Source of the DNA: Sorangium cellulosum
GTDB lineage: Bacteria; Myxococcota_A; Polyangia; Polyangiales; Polyangiaceae
NCBI RefSeq assembly: GCF_002950945.1
Contig: NZ_CP012673.1
Span: 9,996,501 to 10,060,500 of the forward strand
Direction: 5' to 3'
Length of the DNA: 64,000 nt
This document shows, in pieces, positions 20,785 through 29,497 of the stretch. Position numbers and translations under genes: made by a program. The notes beneath the pieces were generated by a model that saw nothing but the letters and a program-made list of their open reading frames with translations, was not told the DNA's origin and did not search any database. Positions within the stretch are counted from its first letter, which is position 1. Every line of letters begins with the position of its first letter.

Positions 20785-21149
20785 CGCGGCGGAGCCTACC
20801 CCGGAACGGCGGCCGCGGTGGGCGGTCCGGGTCTCCGCGGCGGGGCTTCCTGACCCATCATGCCCTGGTTCGCCCGCCCGAAGTTGAACCAGGGAAGGCC
20901 GCATTTCGGCGCCGCTTCGTGCGGGCGGTCTTCGTTCCGCGCGTAGGCTTGCGAGGCGACGTATCGCAAGCTCCCTGAGGGAGACAAAGTAGCTCGTCGG
21001 AGATGCGGTGAAAGGTGCAACAGCGCTCACGCTGAGTGCATCAAGAAATGCAAGGACCAGCCAATGAGTACTCACACGGCCACAAGCGCGCTCTGGGCGA
21101 CGGCCGACGTTGCGCGCTCGTGTAGCTGGCGAGCAGCGGCGACGCCGCG
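20785..21149. other. Intergenic region with one short hairpin
   Basis: 365 bases between two minus-strand genes: upstream of the lipoprotein and downstream of the DUF72 gene. The only structure found is an 8-bp inverted repeat (gcttgcga 20947-20954, tcgcaagc 20964-20971) with a 9-base loop, which could be a terminator for the DUF72 gene or an operator. No credible coding frame. Confidence 0.4.
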
Positions 21150-22199
21150 CTACTCCGCCGCGGCGACCTCGCCGGCGGCCCTCCGGGCGAGCAGCGCCGT
21201 CAGCCCCTTGGCCCCCAGCACCGCGTGGTCGGCCACGCAGTTGTTGAAGATGACGTGCACGCGCTCCGCCTCGCCGGCGAGCCGCTCGACCGCCTCGGCC
21301 CAGGGCTCCAGCTCCGCGGGATCGTACACGTACCGGAACTTCTCGGAGACGCTGACCGGGGCGTCCCAGGTCTCCGCGCGCCGGCCGTGGAAGCGCACCA
21401 CTGCGAGGCGCGGATCGGCGACGAGGGCCGTCCCCGGCATGCTGTTCGTCTTGCCCTGCGGCTCGTCGACATTCACGTGGATCGCGCCGATCTCCCGCAG
21501 GAAGCCGACGACACGCTCGATCCGCTCGGGCGCGCCCCAGGAGGCGTGCCGGAGCTCGACCGCCACGGGCAGCCCGTCCAGGCGCGCGCGGCAGTCCTCG
21601 ATGACACGCACGTTGCCGCGCGTGGCCGTGAACCACGGGGGGAACTGGAAGAGCACGTAACCGAGCTTGTGCGCCCGGCGCAGCGGCTCCAGCGCCTGCC
21701 GGAAGCGCTCCCAGAGGACGTCGATGGCCTCGCCCGGCAGGTCCTGGGGATAGAGCCGCCCCTTGTCGACGAGCGCCGCGGGCAAGGCGCGCTGGACGTC
21801 TGCGGGGAGCCGGGCGGACTCCACCGGATGGCGCGTGAGCGGCGCGAACGCCTTCATGTTGAACACGAAGTCGGCCGGCGTCCGCTGGACCCACTGCTCC
21901 GCCAGCGCCGGGCTGGGGAGCGCGTAATAACTCGAGTTGACCTCGACCACCGGGAACTGGGACCCGTAGAACCTGAGCCGCTGCTCCGGGCTCGACACGC
22001 CCTTCGGGTAGAACCGCTGGCTCTTCACCAGCGTGGGATCGGTCCACCCCGCGGTCCCGGCGAGCACACGGCCGAAGCGGGCAGGCGCAGGCGCCCCTGC
22101 CGCGAGCGAGATGGCGCGCAAGAGCCGCTCCAGCTCGTCGTCGTCCTTCGTCTCCCCACCACGCGACCACGGCGGGTCGCTCAGAGCTTCCGAGTACAT
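21150..22199 (-). CDS. DUF72 domain-containing protein
   Basis: About 349 residues from the ATG at 22199; an in-frame ATG at 22286 is an alternative but adds poorly coding residues. The DUF72 TIM-barrel-like domain begins at VLAGTAGWTDPTLV and includes FPVVEVNSSYYALPS, FVFNMKAFAPLTRH, YVLFQFPPWF, VAVELRHASW and VHVIFNNCVADHAV, a classic series for this family (YecE). The biochemical activity of DUF72 proteins is not established. Confidence 0.92.
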   Translation of the reverse strand: MYSEALSDPPWSRGGETKDDDELERLLRAISLAAGAPAPARFGRVLAGTAGWTDPTLVKSQRFYPKGVSSPEQRLRFYGSQFPVVEVNSSYYALPSPALAEQWVQRTPADFVFNMKAFAPLTRHPVESARLPADVQRALPAALVDKGRLYPQDLPGEAIDVLWERFRQALEPLRRAHKLGYVLFQFPPWFTATRGNVRVIEDCRARLDGLPVAVELRHASWGAPERIERVVGFLREIGAIHVNVDEPQGKTNSMPGTALVADPRLAVVRFHGRRAETWDAPVSVSEKFRYVYDPAELEPWAEAVERLAGEAERVHVIFNNCVADHAVLGAKGLTALLARRAAGEVAAAE

Positions 22200-22339
22200 G
22201 ACGGGAGATGCATAAGGCCGGTCTCCGGCGATGGAAGCGATCCCCGGCGGCAGATCGGACGTAAACCGACACAGCCGGCGATTCACAGCGCCTTCCGGTC
22301 ACCGCCCCTGGTTTCTCGCGCAATCACGCAATCGCGCGG

Positions 22340-22372
22340 TCACGCGGCCATCACGCGGCCATCACGCGGCAG
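22340..22372. repeat. 11-bp tandem repeat, 3 units
   Basis: tcacgcggcca occurs twice exactly and a third time with the last two bases altered (22340-22350, 22351-22361, 22362-22372). It is noncoding and lies between divergent genes. Confidence 0.8.
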
Positions 22373-22594
22373 CGACCGCGCTGGGCAGGCTCCGTCGCGC
22401 TCCACCGCCGGCGCGCCGAGCTGATCAGCCGTCGCGTGTCCTCGGCGGATGCGCTCGTGAGCACACGTGAGCACGCGAGGGAGCACGCGATGGAATCACC
22501 CCACCTCGCGCCGCCGTCACACCGTCGCTCTCGCTGGTGCGCGGGTGGACGCCTGGCGATGAGCCCAGATTATGCAAGCGCCGGCCCACCCGTG

Positions 22595-22603
22595 TGTTAT
22601 ACT
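22595..22603 (+). promoter_or_regulatory. Candidate extended -10 promoter
   Basis: TGTTATACT matches the extended -10 form (TG-N-TATAAT) with one mismatch, in a locally AT-rich patch 50 bases before the ATG of the 22654 gene. No good -35 is seen, which is compatible with an extended -10 promoter. Confidence 0.4.
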
Positions 22604-22653
22604 GGAGATGCAGGGGCGAGGTGCATTCCTGCGCGACAGGGCAGAGGTGGTAG

Positions 22654-23061
22654 ATGTATTCAGCGAATCGCCGCAGGAACATCGAGCGAGAGGAGCGCAT
22701 GCTCCTCCGTGGGAAGCGTGAAGAAGCGGCTGGCAAGCTCCTCCAGAAGGTCCCGGAGCTGGCGAGCCTGAGCCTGGACATTCGCGAGACCCGGTCCAAC
22801 GGGAGCACGAACGATACGCAGTACATCCGCCGTGTCGTCGTCGAGCACGCACACGCGCTGTTCGAGATGCCGTGCTCGTATTCGTCGTGCAGCAATGGCG
22901 GCTACGACGCGACCCGGGAGATCCTGGCCGCCCTCGCCTCGCGCGCTCCGCGCTTCGAGGGCGAGACGGTCTGCCGGGGGAGCTGTGGCGGCGAGTTCTG
23001 CTCCAGGGTGCTCCGCTACGTCGCCACCGCCACGTACCGGCCGCTTCCGGGCGTCTCCTGA
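22654..23061 (+). CDS. Small cysteine-rich hypothetical protein
   Basis: 135 residues. The N-terminal half is charged and helical (NIEREERMLLRGKREEAAGKLL). The C-terminal half contains CSYSSCSNGGYD and CRGSCGGEFCSRVLRY, six cysteines that could form a zinc site or disulfides. No family recognised. A ribosome site (agaggtgg) sits just before the ATG, and a plausible promoter lies about 50 bases upstream. No signal peptide, so metal binding in the cytosol is more likely than disulfides. Confidence 0.7.
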   Translation: MYSANRRRNIEREERMLLRGKREEAAGKLLQKVPELASLSLDIRETRSNGSTNDTQYIRRVVVEHAHALFEMPCSYSSCSNGGYDATREILAALASRAPRFEGETVCRGSCGGEFCSRVLRYVATATYRPLPGVS

Positions 23062-23149
23062 GCCTGCTGCGCGGCCCCGGGAAGCAGGTCGAGCGGCTGG
23101 TCGAGCTCGATCGGCGGCTCGGGCCGTGCGGTGGTTCTTTGCGCTGAGC

Positions 23150-23512
23150 CTACGGCGTCTCGGGCTCGAGATGCCGGCGCCATTCGATGCGGGCGCTCGC
23201 GTAGGCGGTCCGGGCGGCGAGCTCGCGCTCCGCGCCGGTAATGGGGGGCATCTTGCGGTGGAGCAGCTCGCCCGCGAGGGTGTTCTCCACCTGGATACGC
23301 GCCTCACGCAGCGTGCCGGGCCATCCGCCGGCGGCCGGGCGGCCTTCCCGGTGGAGATCGGTTCGCCACCGGGCGGCCCACGTTTGACCCAGCGCGACGG
23401 CGCCCTGCTCGAGGAACGAGCGCCGCGCGTCCGTCGGGGCCGAACCTTCCGGGTCGGCATCCGGCTTGGACGGGGCGCTCGCAGCGCCTTCGCTCGCTGC
23501 GGAGCGGTTCAC
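23150..23512 (-). CDS. Hypothetical protein, second gene of a two-gene unit
   Basis: 120 residues from a GTG at 23512. It is Ala/Arg-rich and probably helical, with a conserved-looking C-terminal part (LREARIQVENTLAGELLHRKM, then ERELAARTAYASARIEWRRHL). Its start overlaps the stop of the upstream small gene (GTGA), suggesting translational coupling. No function can be proposed. Confidence 0.6.
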   Translation of the reverse strand: MNRSAASEGAASAPSKPDADPEGSAPTDARRSFLEQGAVALGQTWAARWRTDLHREGRPAAGGWPGTLREARIQVENTLAGELLHRKMPPITGAERELAARTAYASARIEWRRHLEPETP

Positions 23513-23691
23513 TCGACGACCGGCGGTTGAGGGCCGGGGACGATCCCCGCGATGTCCGGGTCCTCTCCGGGCGCACCGCTCGCGTCCGGGCCCTTCTCCC
23601 TGCGGCGCGCCACGCGGTTGGCGTCCTTCTCGCGCTGCTTTTCCTGCCGTGCGCGTTCCTTCTGCCGCTTCAACGCTCCCTGCTTCTGCAT
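23509..23691 (-). CDS. Small basic protein
   Basis: 60 residues, very rich in Arg, Lys, Gln and Glu at the N-terminus (MQKQGALKRQKERARQEKQ) followed by a Pro/Gly tail. Short lysine/arginine-rich proteins of this type recur in deltaproteobacterial genomes and are annotated as hypothetical. It could be an RNA- or DNA-associated helix. It overlaps the next gene by four bases. Confidence 0.6.
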   Translation of the reverse strand: MQKQGALKRQKERARQEKQREKDANRVARRREKGPDASGAPGEDPDIAGIVPGPQPPVVE

Positions 23692-23856
23692 GCGGAACCA
23701 GGCCTTTCGGCGCCCTCCGGCGCGTTCTGAGACACGGGCGCGGCGACGCGCGAGCGCCGCCGCGCCGCGAGTGAGATCAGGTGACGAGGTGAAATGGATT
23801 CGAGGAAGCAGAGACAGGCGCGGCGGCGAGCGAACGCCGCCGCGCCGTGAGCGAGA

Positions 23857-24255
23857 TCAGTACCGATCGCGCCCGCCGCCGCCGCGGCCGCCGCCGCCGC
23901 GGCCGCCGCCACCGCCGTAGCCGCCACCACCGCCGCCGCCGTAGCCGCCGCCACCGCCGCCGCCGTAGCCGCCACCACCACCGCCGCCGCCGCCGAAGCC
24001 GCGGGCCGGACGCTCCTGCGCCTCGTTGACCTTGAGGGCGCGACCGTCGAGGACGGTGCCGTTGAGCTGCGAGATCGCGCTGTTCGCGGCCTGGGCCGAG
24101 CCCATGGTCACGAACGCGAAGCCGCGCGGCTGCCCGGTCTCGCGATCCGTCGGCATCGCGATCTCACGAACCTCGCCAGCTGCGGCGAACGCGGACTCGA
24201 GGGTCTCGCGGGTGGTGCTGAAGGAGAGGTTCCCAACGTAGAGACGATTTCCCAT
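23857..24255 (-). CDS. Glycine-rich RRM RNA-binding protein
   Basis: 132 residues. An RNA-recognition motif fills residues 1-80 with RNP2 (LYVGNL) and RNP1 (RGFAFVTM), and the C-terminal 45 residues are GGGGYGGGG-type repeats ending in RGGGG-rich sequence. This layout matches bacterial cold-inducible Rbp proteins that bind single-stranded RNA. The glycine-rich tail may drive self-association. The ATG at 24255 starts directly with the family-typical MGNRLYVGNLS. Confidence 0.95.
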   Translation of the reverse strand: MGNRLYVGNLSFSTTRETLESAFAAAGEVREIAMPTDRETGQPRGFAFVTMGSAQAANSAISQLNGTVLDGRALKVNEAQERPARGFGGGGGGGGGYGGGGGGGYGGGGGGGYGGGGGRGGGGRGGGGRDRY

Positions 24256-24702
24256 GGTATCCTGCTTGGTTCACGGCTTTCTGTTGCGCCTGAAGGCGCT
24301 CTCGGCCTGCCATCCGATGAAGCCGTAGCGGATCGAACGGAGACGTGCCGCGCGGAGCGTCCGCGCAGCACACGGGGCGTCGTCCAGTCATCCGAGCGAG
24401 CTGCAGTCTCCCTCGCTGGCGAGGGAAGAGGGAAAGCGTCGTATCGAGGGCCAGGGACGTTCGTGAGGAAGAGCAACCTAGCCCGACGAGGCGCCAACTG
24501 CAAGCGTGCCGTTCCGTCTTTCTGTGTTGAGCCCGTACCCGGAGCGGCCAGCGAGCGGGAGCGCGGCGCCGCCCACGTGCGTCCGGTCTGCACGGAGACG
24601 TCAAGCCACGAACGTGAGACGACGTACGCTCGGGACGGCTGGGTCCGGCGCTGCGAGGAGGGCGCGACGGTGCCCGACTTCGGCGCGTGAACGGCGTGCG
24701 CC
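24256..24702. other. Long 5' region of the RRM gene
   Basis: 447 bases between the RRM gene and the uppP stop. On the minus strand it is the upstream region of the RRM gene, where cold-shock-type genes often carry long structured leaders. An 8-bp hairpin (tccctcgc 24409-24416, gcgaggga 24419-24426) is the clearest structure. No credible coding frame. Confidence 0.4.
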
Positions 24703-25599
24703 TCAGCGCGCCGCGAGCGCGGCCGCCGGGGCGTGGTCGCGGGGCGCGGGTGCGCTCGCGCCGGGGCCGGGCGCGACGGGGGCGGCGCTGTGCGCGAGCC
24801 AGAGCCAGAGGACGAGGGCGCCGAGGGCGATGCGGTACCAGCCGAACGGGGCCAGGCCGAAGCGCTTGAGGTAGCGGAGGAAGACGGCGATCACGAGCAG
24901 GGCGACCACGAAGGAGACGGCGAGCCCGACGGCGAGGGCGGCGGGGCCGCCGGGCGCGTCGAGCAGCGCGCCGCCGTTCTTGGCGAGGTCGAAGACGGTC
25001 GCGGCGCCGAGCGTCGGGATGGCGAGCAGGAACGAGAACTCGGCGGCCGCGGCGGTGCTGAGGCCGGAGAGCTGGCCGCCGACGATGGTGGTCATCGACC
25101 GCGACGCGCCCGGCCAGAGCGAGAAGCACTGCGCGAGCCCGATCGCGAACGCGCGCTGGAGCGTGACGTCCTCGAGGCGGGTGGCGCCCGGCGCGGGCCG
25201 CCGCGCGCGGGCCGCCTCGACGGCGATCATCACGACGCCGCCGGCGATGAGCGCGACCGCGACGGGCCCGGGGCCGAAGAGGTACGCCTTGATGGCCTTG
25301 TGGAAGACCAGGCCGACCAGCGCGGCGGGGAAGAAGGCGAACGCGAGGGCGAGCGCGAGGCGGAGGCTCTCGGGATCGCGCCGGAGCATGCCGCGCGCGG
25401 TGTCGGCGAGGCGCGCCCGGAAATAGACGACCACGGCGAGCACGGCGCCGAGCTGGATCACGATATCGAGCGTCTTGGCCGCCTCGCTCTCGTGGCCGAG
25501 CCACGCGCCGAGCAGGATGAGGTGACCGGTGGACGAGACGGGGAGGAACTCGGTCAGGCCCTCGAGCACCCCGAGCAGGACGGCATCGAACCAGAACAT
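24703..25599 (-). CDS. uppP: Undecaprenyl-diphosphate phosphatase
   Basis: A 298-residue integral membrane enzyme that recycles undecaprenyl diphosphate to the monophosphate for cell-wall synthesis. The family signatures are present: EGLTEFLPVSSTGHLI near the N-terminus and LWPGASRSMTTIVGG later. About eight hydrophobic helices are seen. The start is the ATG at 25599 (MFWFDAVLLG); the extra upstream frame is a repeat-derived artefact. Members confer bacitracin tolerance when overproduced. Confidence 0.96.
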   Translation of the reverse strand: MFWFDAVLLGVLEGLTEFLPVSSTGHLILLGAWLGHESEAAKTLDIVIQLGAVLAVVVYFRARLADTARGMLRRDPESLRLALALAFAFFPAALVGLVFHKAIKAYLFGPGPVAVALIAGGVVMIAVEAARARRPAPGATRLEDVTLQRAFAIGLAQCFSLWPGASRSMTTIVGGQLSGLSTAAAAEFSFLLAIPTLGAATVFDLAKNGGALLDAPGGPAALAVGLAVSFVVALLVIAVFLRYLKRFGLAPFGWYRIALGALVLWLWLAHSAAPVAPGPGASAPAPRDHAPAAALAAR

Positions 25600-26386
25600 T
25601 GCGCCCAGTCTACCCGGACATGGGCGGCGGGTGGGCGAGCGCGCGCGTTCGATCGACGCGCAGGGTGAAATCGCTGCGGTGCCGTGACGGCGCGACGGCG
25701 CGCGGCGGCTCCGGTCCGCCTCCCCCACGACCGCCGCGAGCCAACGAGACCTGCAGGACACGTCGATCACCCGCTCCGGGATGCCTTCTGGCCTGTTCAA
25801 CGAGCCGGCGACCTTCCGAAAGAAGCCGATCGGCCTGCGCCGGCGCGGCGGCGACCCGTTCCGAGCACCCCTGCGGCATCTCCGAGCAGGTCGGCGACCC
25901 GTCGCAGAGCCCCCGGGGCCTCCCCACCAGGTCGACGCCCCGTCGGAGAGCCCCCGGGGCCTCCCCACCAGGTCGGCGACCCGTCGCAGAGCCCCCGGGG
26001 CCTCCCCACCAGGTCGACGCCCCGTCGCAGAGCCCCCGGAGCCTCCCCACCAGGTCGGCGACCCGTCCTGCATGCCTCCGGGCATCCCCGGCACGCGCGC
26101 GACCCGTCCGGCAAGCCTGAAAGATTCCCGGCTCGCGCTCACCTCATCTCTCGCCGCGCTCCCCTGCCCTCGCCCCAGGCGATCGCGCTCGGATTCGCCC
26201 GGTGCGCCTTCACGCGAGGGAGAGAAGGCAAAGAATCGACTCGCCTTTTCTCCCCGCCTCAGCCCCGCTCCGCCCCTCACCCGAGAAGCACCTTTCCGGC
26301 ATCGCTGCGCAGCCGCGCAGCCGACAGCACGTTGACGACAGCAGAAGCGCTGGACTTGGGGACAGTCGCCTTCATAACGTCGCACG
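25600..26386. other. 787-base noncoding region with minisatellite
   Basis: Between uppP and the 26387 gene, both reading away from it. Long open frames here come from the GC bias and the 41-bp repeat and show no protein-like composition. Apart from the minisatellite no other structure was noted. Confidence 0.6.
25888..26089. repeat. 41-bp minisatellite, four full copies plus a partial
   Basis: Copies at 25888, 25929, 25970 and 26011, with a decayed fifth from 26052. Two unit types alternate (aggtcggcgacccgtc and aggtcgacgccccgtc), giving an 82-bp higher-order period. The rest of the unit (cagagcccccggggcctccc) is nearly constant. 41 is not a multiple of three, so it is not a coding repeat. 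Confidence 0.92.
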
Positions 26387-27232
26387 ATGGACCAATCGTT
26401 CGATGCATCCGTTTACGTTCGCGCCCCGATCATCAACATCGCCAATGGCGTGACCCTCGCGAGCGCGCTGGTCGCAGCCTGTCCGCAGAACGCGCCGGAG
26501 AACGTCGGCAAGGCGTGCACGAAGCTGAAGGCCGCCGCCGAGGCAGCCCAGAAGGCGCTCACCGCCCGGCGCCGCGAGAAGGGCACACTGACCGAGGAGG
26601 ACGGCCGGGCCCTGGATCGCGAGGCCGACGCGAGCTTCGGGGCGCTGCGCATGCGCCTCGTCGCGTACTCCATGCTGCCCGCCGAGCGCTTCCCCGGGGC
26701 GCGGCGCGCGGGGGAGCTCGTCAAGGAGCTCTTCGGCGAGGACGGGCTCGCGTTCCTGACCGCCGAGTACTCCGTGCAGAACACGGTGATGGCCTCCATC
26801 GTCGAGCACATCCAGGAAGCGGGCCTCGAGGCGGAGATCGCCGCGCTCGCCGGGACCGAGTTCCTCCAGCAGATCGGAAACGTCCTGCCACGCTACGACA
26901 TGATGGTGCGCGACAAGCTGCAGAGGGAGGTCGCCGCGACATCGAACCTCGCCGCGGTCGTGCGCGCCATCCAGGTCGCGATCGTGAACTACGCGACCAA
27001 GGTGGCCGGCATGGCCGATGAGGACGAGCCCGAGACGATCGAGACCGTCAGGAAGGCGCTGCGCCCGCTCGACGCCCACCGCGAGGGCGCCGCGCGAAGG
27101 GCGCAGGGCGGAGCCAAGGGCGAGACGACCAGCGGCGCGCCGGAGACGCCCGCCACGCCCGCCACGCCGGCCTCACCGCCGACGACAGCGGTCGGGGCCG
27201 GAGGCGGCGACGAGCTGAGCGCGCCGGTCTGA
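26387..27232 (+). CDS. Hypothetical helical protein
   Basis: 281 residues. The first 220 look well folded and mostly helical (ACTKLKAAAEAAQKALTARR, MRLVAYSMLPAERFPGARRA, EFLQQIGNVLPRYDMM), and the tail is a disordered Thr/Pro/Ala/Gly segment. No signal peptide or transmembrane helix. I do not recognise a family. A hairpin follows the stop. Confidence 0.75.
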   Translation: MDQSFDASVYVRAPIINIANGVTLASALVAACPQNAPENVGKACTKLKAAAEAAQKALTARRREKGTLTEEDGRALDREADASFGALRMRLVAYSMLPAERFPGARRAGELVKELFGEDGLAFLTAEYSVQNTVMASIVEHIQEAGLEAEIAALAGTEFLQQIGNVLPRYDMMVRDKLQREVAATSNLAAVVRAIQVAIVNYATKVAGMADEDEPETIETVRKALRPLDAHREGAARRAQGGAKGETTSGAPETPATPATPASPPTTAVGAGGGDELSAPV

Positions 27233-27252
27233 GCAGCCGGCTGCCGGCTGCC

Positions 27253-27275
27253 GGCGGGCCATACCCTGGCCCGCC
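27253..27275 (+). terminator. Hairpin after the 26387 gene
   Basis: ggcgggcc (27253-27260) and ggcccgcc (27268-27275) form a perfect 8-bp stem with a 7-base loop, 21 bases past the stop. No T-tract. Confidence 0.45.
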
Positions 27276-27367
27276 GTCATTGTCGGGGAGCTCAACCGGG
27301 GTGAAGCGCTACGGGGGAGCGCAGCGGAGGGGTGGATAACGCGGAAGGTGCGTGGGGCAGCGCGCGA

Positions 27368-28117
27368 TCACGCGCTCGCCATCATGCCGTTGCCGTCCGC
27401 CCTGGCCTGGAGGGACGCCTTGATCCAGGTCCGCACCTGCATGAGGTGCCGCGCCTCGGCGGCGCGCGCCGCCTGGAACTGCGCCACGATGTTCGGGTCG
27501 TTAAGGCCCTGGACGAGATCGATGAGCACGTCCCACGCGTCGTTGTCGGTGAGCTCGGCGACGAGCATCGCCTCCAGCGCGTCGGCCAGGTTGGTCCTCG
27601 GATCCGTGACCACCTTGATCAGGCCACACGACGCGACGCCGTGCACGTCGGCCAGCGGCGTCTCGGCCGTCGGATCCGCGCCCAGGTGGCGGATCACCGT
27701 GGCGACCATCAGGAAGTGGTCCGACTCGTCCCTGTAGATCTGCTCGATCTCCTCGCGCGTCGGGCCGCCCTCGAACGAGCCGAGCGCGTCGAACTTCGCC
27801 AGCACCGCCTTCCATAGCCGGCTCCCGGCCCGCTCGAAGGCCAGGCGCTCGCCCAGCTTGTCGAGCAGGACGAGCGGCGCCTCGCCCTTCAATGCCTGGA
27901 GCGCCGTCTTCACCGCGCCCTTCAGCGTCCCGGGAGGAGGCATCGTCCCGACCCGCTCGTCGCGGCGGGCATAATGCGCGAGGACGTTGGCGATCGCCGA
28001 CTCGTCCCCCGCGCTGCTCGGCGGCATGACCGTCGCCCCCGCGATGACCTCCTTCGCGTCGATCGGCGACATGTCCATTCCGGTCCGGTTCATCCCAGTG
28101 GTCGTCTCGGTCTTCAT
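27368..28117 (-). CDS. Ferritin-like domain protein, second of a pair
   Basis: 249 residues. A disordered N-terminus precedes a four-helix-type region with carboxylate/histidine motifs (EEIEQIYRDESDHFLMVATVIRHLG) and a C-terminal EARHLMQVRTW helix, resembling ferritin-like diiron or di-iron-derived proteins. Start overlaps the stop of the larger upstream gene by four bases, so the two are probably translated together and may act as a complex. Confidence 0.7.
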   Translation of the reverse strand: MKTETTTGMNRTGMDMSPIDAKEVIAGATVMPPSSAGDESAIANVLAHYARRDERVGTMPPPGTLKGAVKTALQALKGEAPLVLLDKLGERLAFERAGSRLWKAVLAKFDALGSFEGGPTREEIEQIYRDESDHFLMVATVIRHLGADPTAETPLADVHGVASCGLIKVVTDPRTNLADALEAMLVAELTDNDAWDVLIDLVQGLNDPNIVAQFQAARAAEARHLMQVRTWIKASLQARADGNGMMASA

Positions 28118-29358
28118 GCTGACCTCACCTGATGGGCCTTCGCTCCGTTACCATTCGCGCCATTGGCGTGCGTCCCGTTCGTGCCGTTCGAGGCCGCGCG
28201 GAGCGACAGCTCCGTCCCGGGGACCCACACGTACCCCGCGGCCACCGCCTCGGACGGCGAGCCGCTCGCGTTGAGCCGATCGCGGTACGCGAGCGTCTGC
28301 GGCGACTCCGGGATCTGCCTCGGATCCACGATGTTCTTGCCCACGGCGCGCAGGTGCACCTCGCCCTTCAACACGCGGCGCACGAACTCGCGCTGGCTCG
28401 CGAACTCGATCGGATCGGGCAGCTCGGCCGGCAGGAGCTCCGCCGAGTCGCGCTTCTCGATCCGCTCGAACAGGTCGCGCACGTGCCGCAGGTGCCCGAG
28501 CTCGTAATCGACGAACCGCTCCCAGATCGCCCGGATCCGGGGGTTCGACTCGGACTTCGCACAGCTGTAGTACGTGTAGACCTCGTTCGCCTCGTGCAGG
28601 AGCCACTTCTCCATCCAGCTCTCGTTCGGGTCGATGATCGACTCGTACTGCGTGACGTGCTGCTCCTCGATGGAGGCGATCTCGGCGTAGAGCTGCCGGG
28701 CCATCGGGTCGGCGAAGGTCGGCCCGACGTTCATGTAATAGTCATGCGTCTGGTGCTCGGACGCCATGATCGTGAGCGCGTGGAGCTTCGTTAGCGGCTT
28801 GGCCGTCCTCCGGTCGTACGGCGCCCGCAGGTCGTCGTCGGGGTGGCGGTGCTCGACGCTGGTCGGCCGGCCAGGGCAGATGTCCGTGTAACACTGCAGG
28901 ATGTTGTTCGCGTCCTTGCCGTGCACCCGGTCCATCAGCGCCGAGTAGCGGTAGAGGTGGTCGAAGTCCTCCAGCATCCCGAACCGGTAGATCTGAGCCA
29001 GGTAATCGTCGGGCTCGGCCATCGCGACCGCCGCGGTCACCTCGATGGCGACCTGCTCGAACCCGATCGTCGTCTCGAGCACGGACAGATCGCCCGGCAG
29101 GAGCCAGTTCACCATCGTCTGCTGGTGATGCTCGACGCGGCGGATGCGAGCGAGCTCCTGCTGGAGCGGGCCGTTCATCCGCGCGCACGCGTGCGAGAAG
29201 CGCACCGCCTCGGACTCGATGCCGTTCATCAAGATGATCCGGACGCGGGTGAACGCGTCATCGTTCAGCTTGCTGTGCGGGATGCTGACGAGCTCACGCC
29301 AGTCGAACTGCTGCTTGTCGAGGGGTGTACCCCTCTCGTTGATCAAATCAAGTGCCAC
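28114..29358 (-). CDS. Ferritin-like (diiron-type) protein
   Basis: About 414 residues from a GTG at 29358, chosen because GGAGG lies five bases upstream; an ATG at 29427 is an alternative. Several ExxH-like helices are present (RRVEHHQQTM, FEQVAIEVTAA, SEHQTHDYYMN, IEEQHVTQYES, LLHEANEVYTYY, DYELGHLRHV), the pattern expected for a carboxylate-bridged diiron four-helix bundle. The C-terminal tail is Asn/Gly-rich. The reaction is unknown; iron or oxygen chemistry is inferred. Confidence 0.78.
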   Translation of the reverse strand: MALDLINERGTPLDKQQFDWRELVSIPHSKLNDDAFTRVRIILMNGIESEAVRFSHACARMNGPLQQELARIRRVEHHQQTMVNWLLPGDLSVLETTIGFEQVAIEVTAAVAMAEPDDYLAQIYRFGMLEDFDHLYRYSALMDRVHGKDANNILQCYTDICPGRPTSVEHRHPDDDLRAPYDRRTAKPLTKLHALTIMASEHQTHDYYMNVGPTFADPMARQLYAEIASIEEQHVTQYESIIDPNESWMEKWLLHEANEVYTYYSCAKSESNPRIRAIWERFVDYELGHLRHVRDLFERIEKRDSAELLPAELPDPIEFASQREFVRRVLKGEVHLRAVGKNIVDPRQIPESPQTLAYRDRLNASGSPSEAVAAGYVWVPGTELSLRAASNGTNGTHANGANGNGAKAHQVRSA

Positions 29359-29497
29359 CTTGACCTCCAGTCCTGGGTAGTGGTCGCCTTGGCGAGACTG
29401 CAAGAGATGCTCCAGCGAGCCGCGCACCGCCGCTCGCGCGGCCGCGGCGCCTCGGCGTCGAGGCAGTTGGCCACAGCTGGTGCACTTTGGCCGGGCG

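Larger units (their letters stand above)
22200..22653. other. 454-base divergent intergenic region
   Basis: Lies between the DUF72 gene and the small Cys-rich gene at 22654. It holds an 11-bp tandem repeat (22340-22372), several gagcac copies around 22455-22490, and an extended -10 promoter candidate at 22595. No credible gene. Confidence 0.5.

Noticed and set aside
17723..20887. 1054-residue plus-strand frame opposite the large lipoprotein
   Set aside because: The minus-strand gene has a signal peptide, lipobox and Asp-box motifs, while this frame is Ser/Pro/Arg-rich without motifs.
25888..26089. CRISPR array
   Set aside because: The 41-bp units are directly adjacent without unique spacers and there are no cas genes nearby.
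25610..26385. Several protein frames through the minisatellite
   Set aside because: The 41-bp unit shifts frame in every copy, so all frames stay open by composition and show repeat-derived sequence only.
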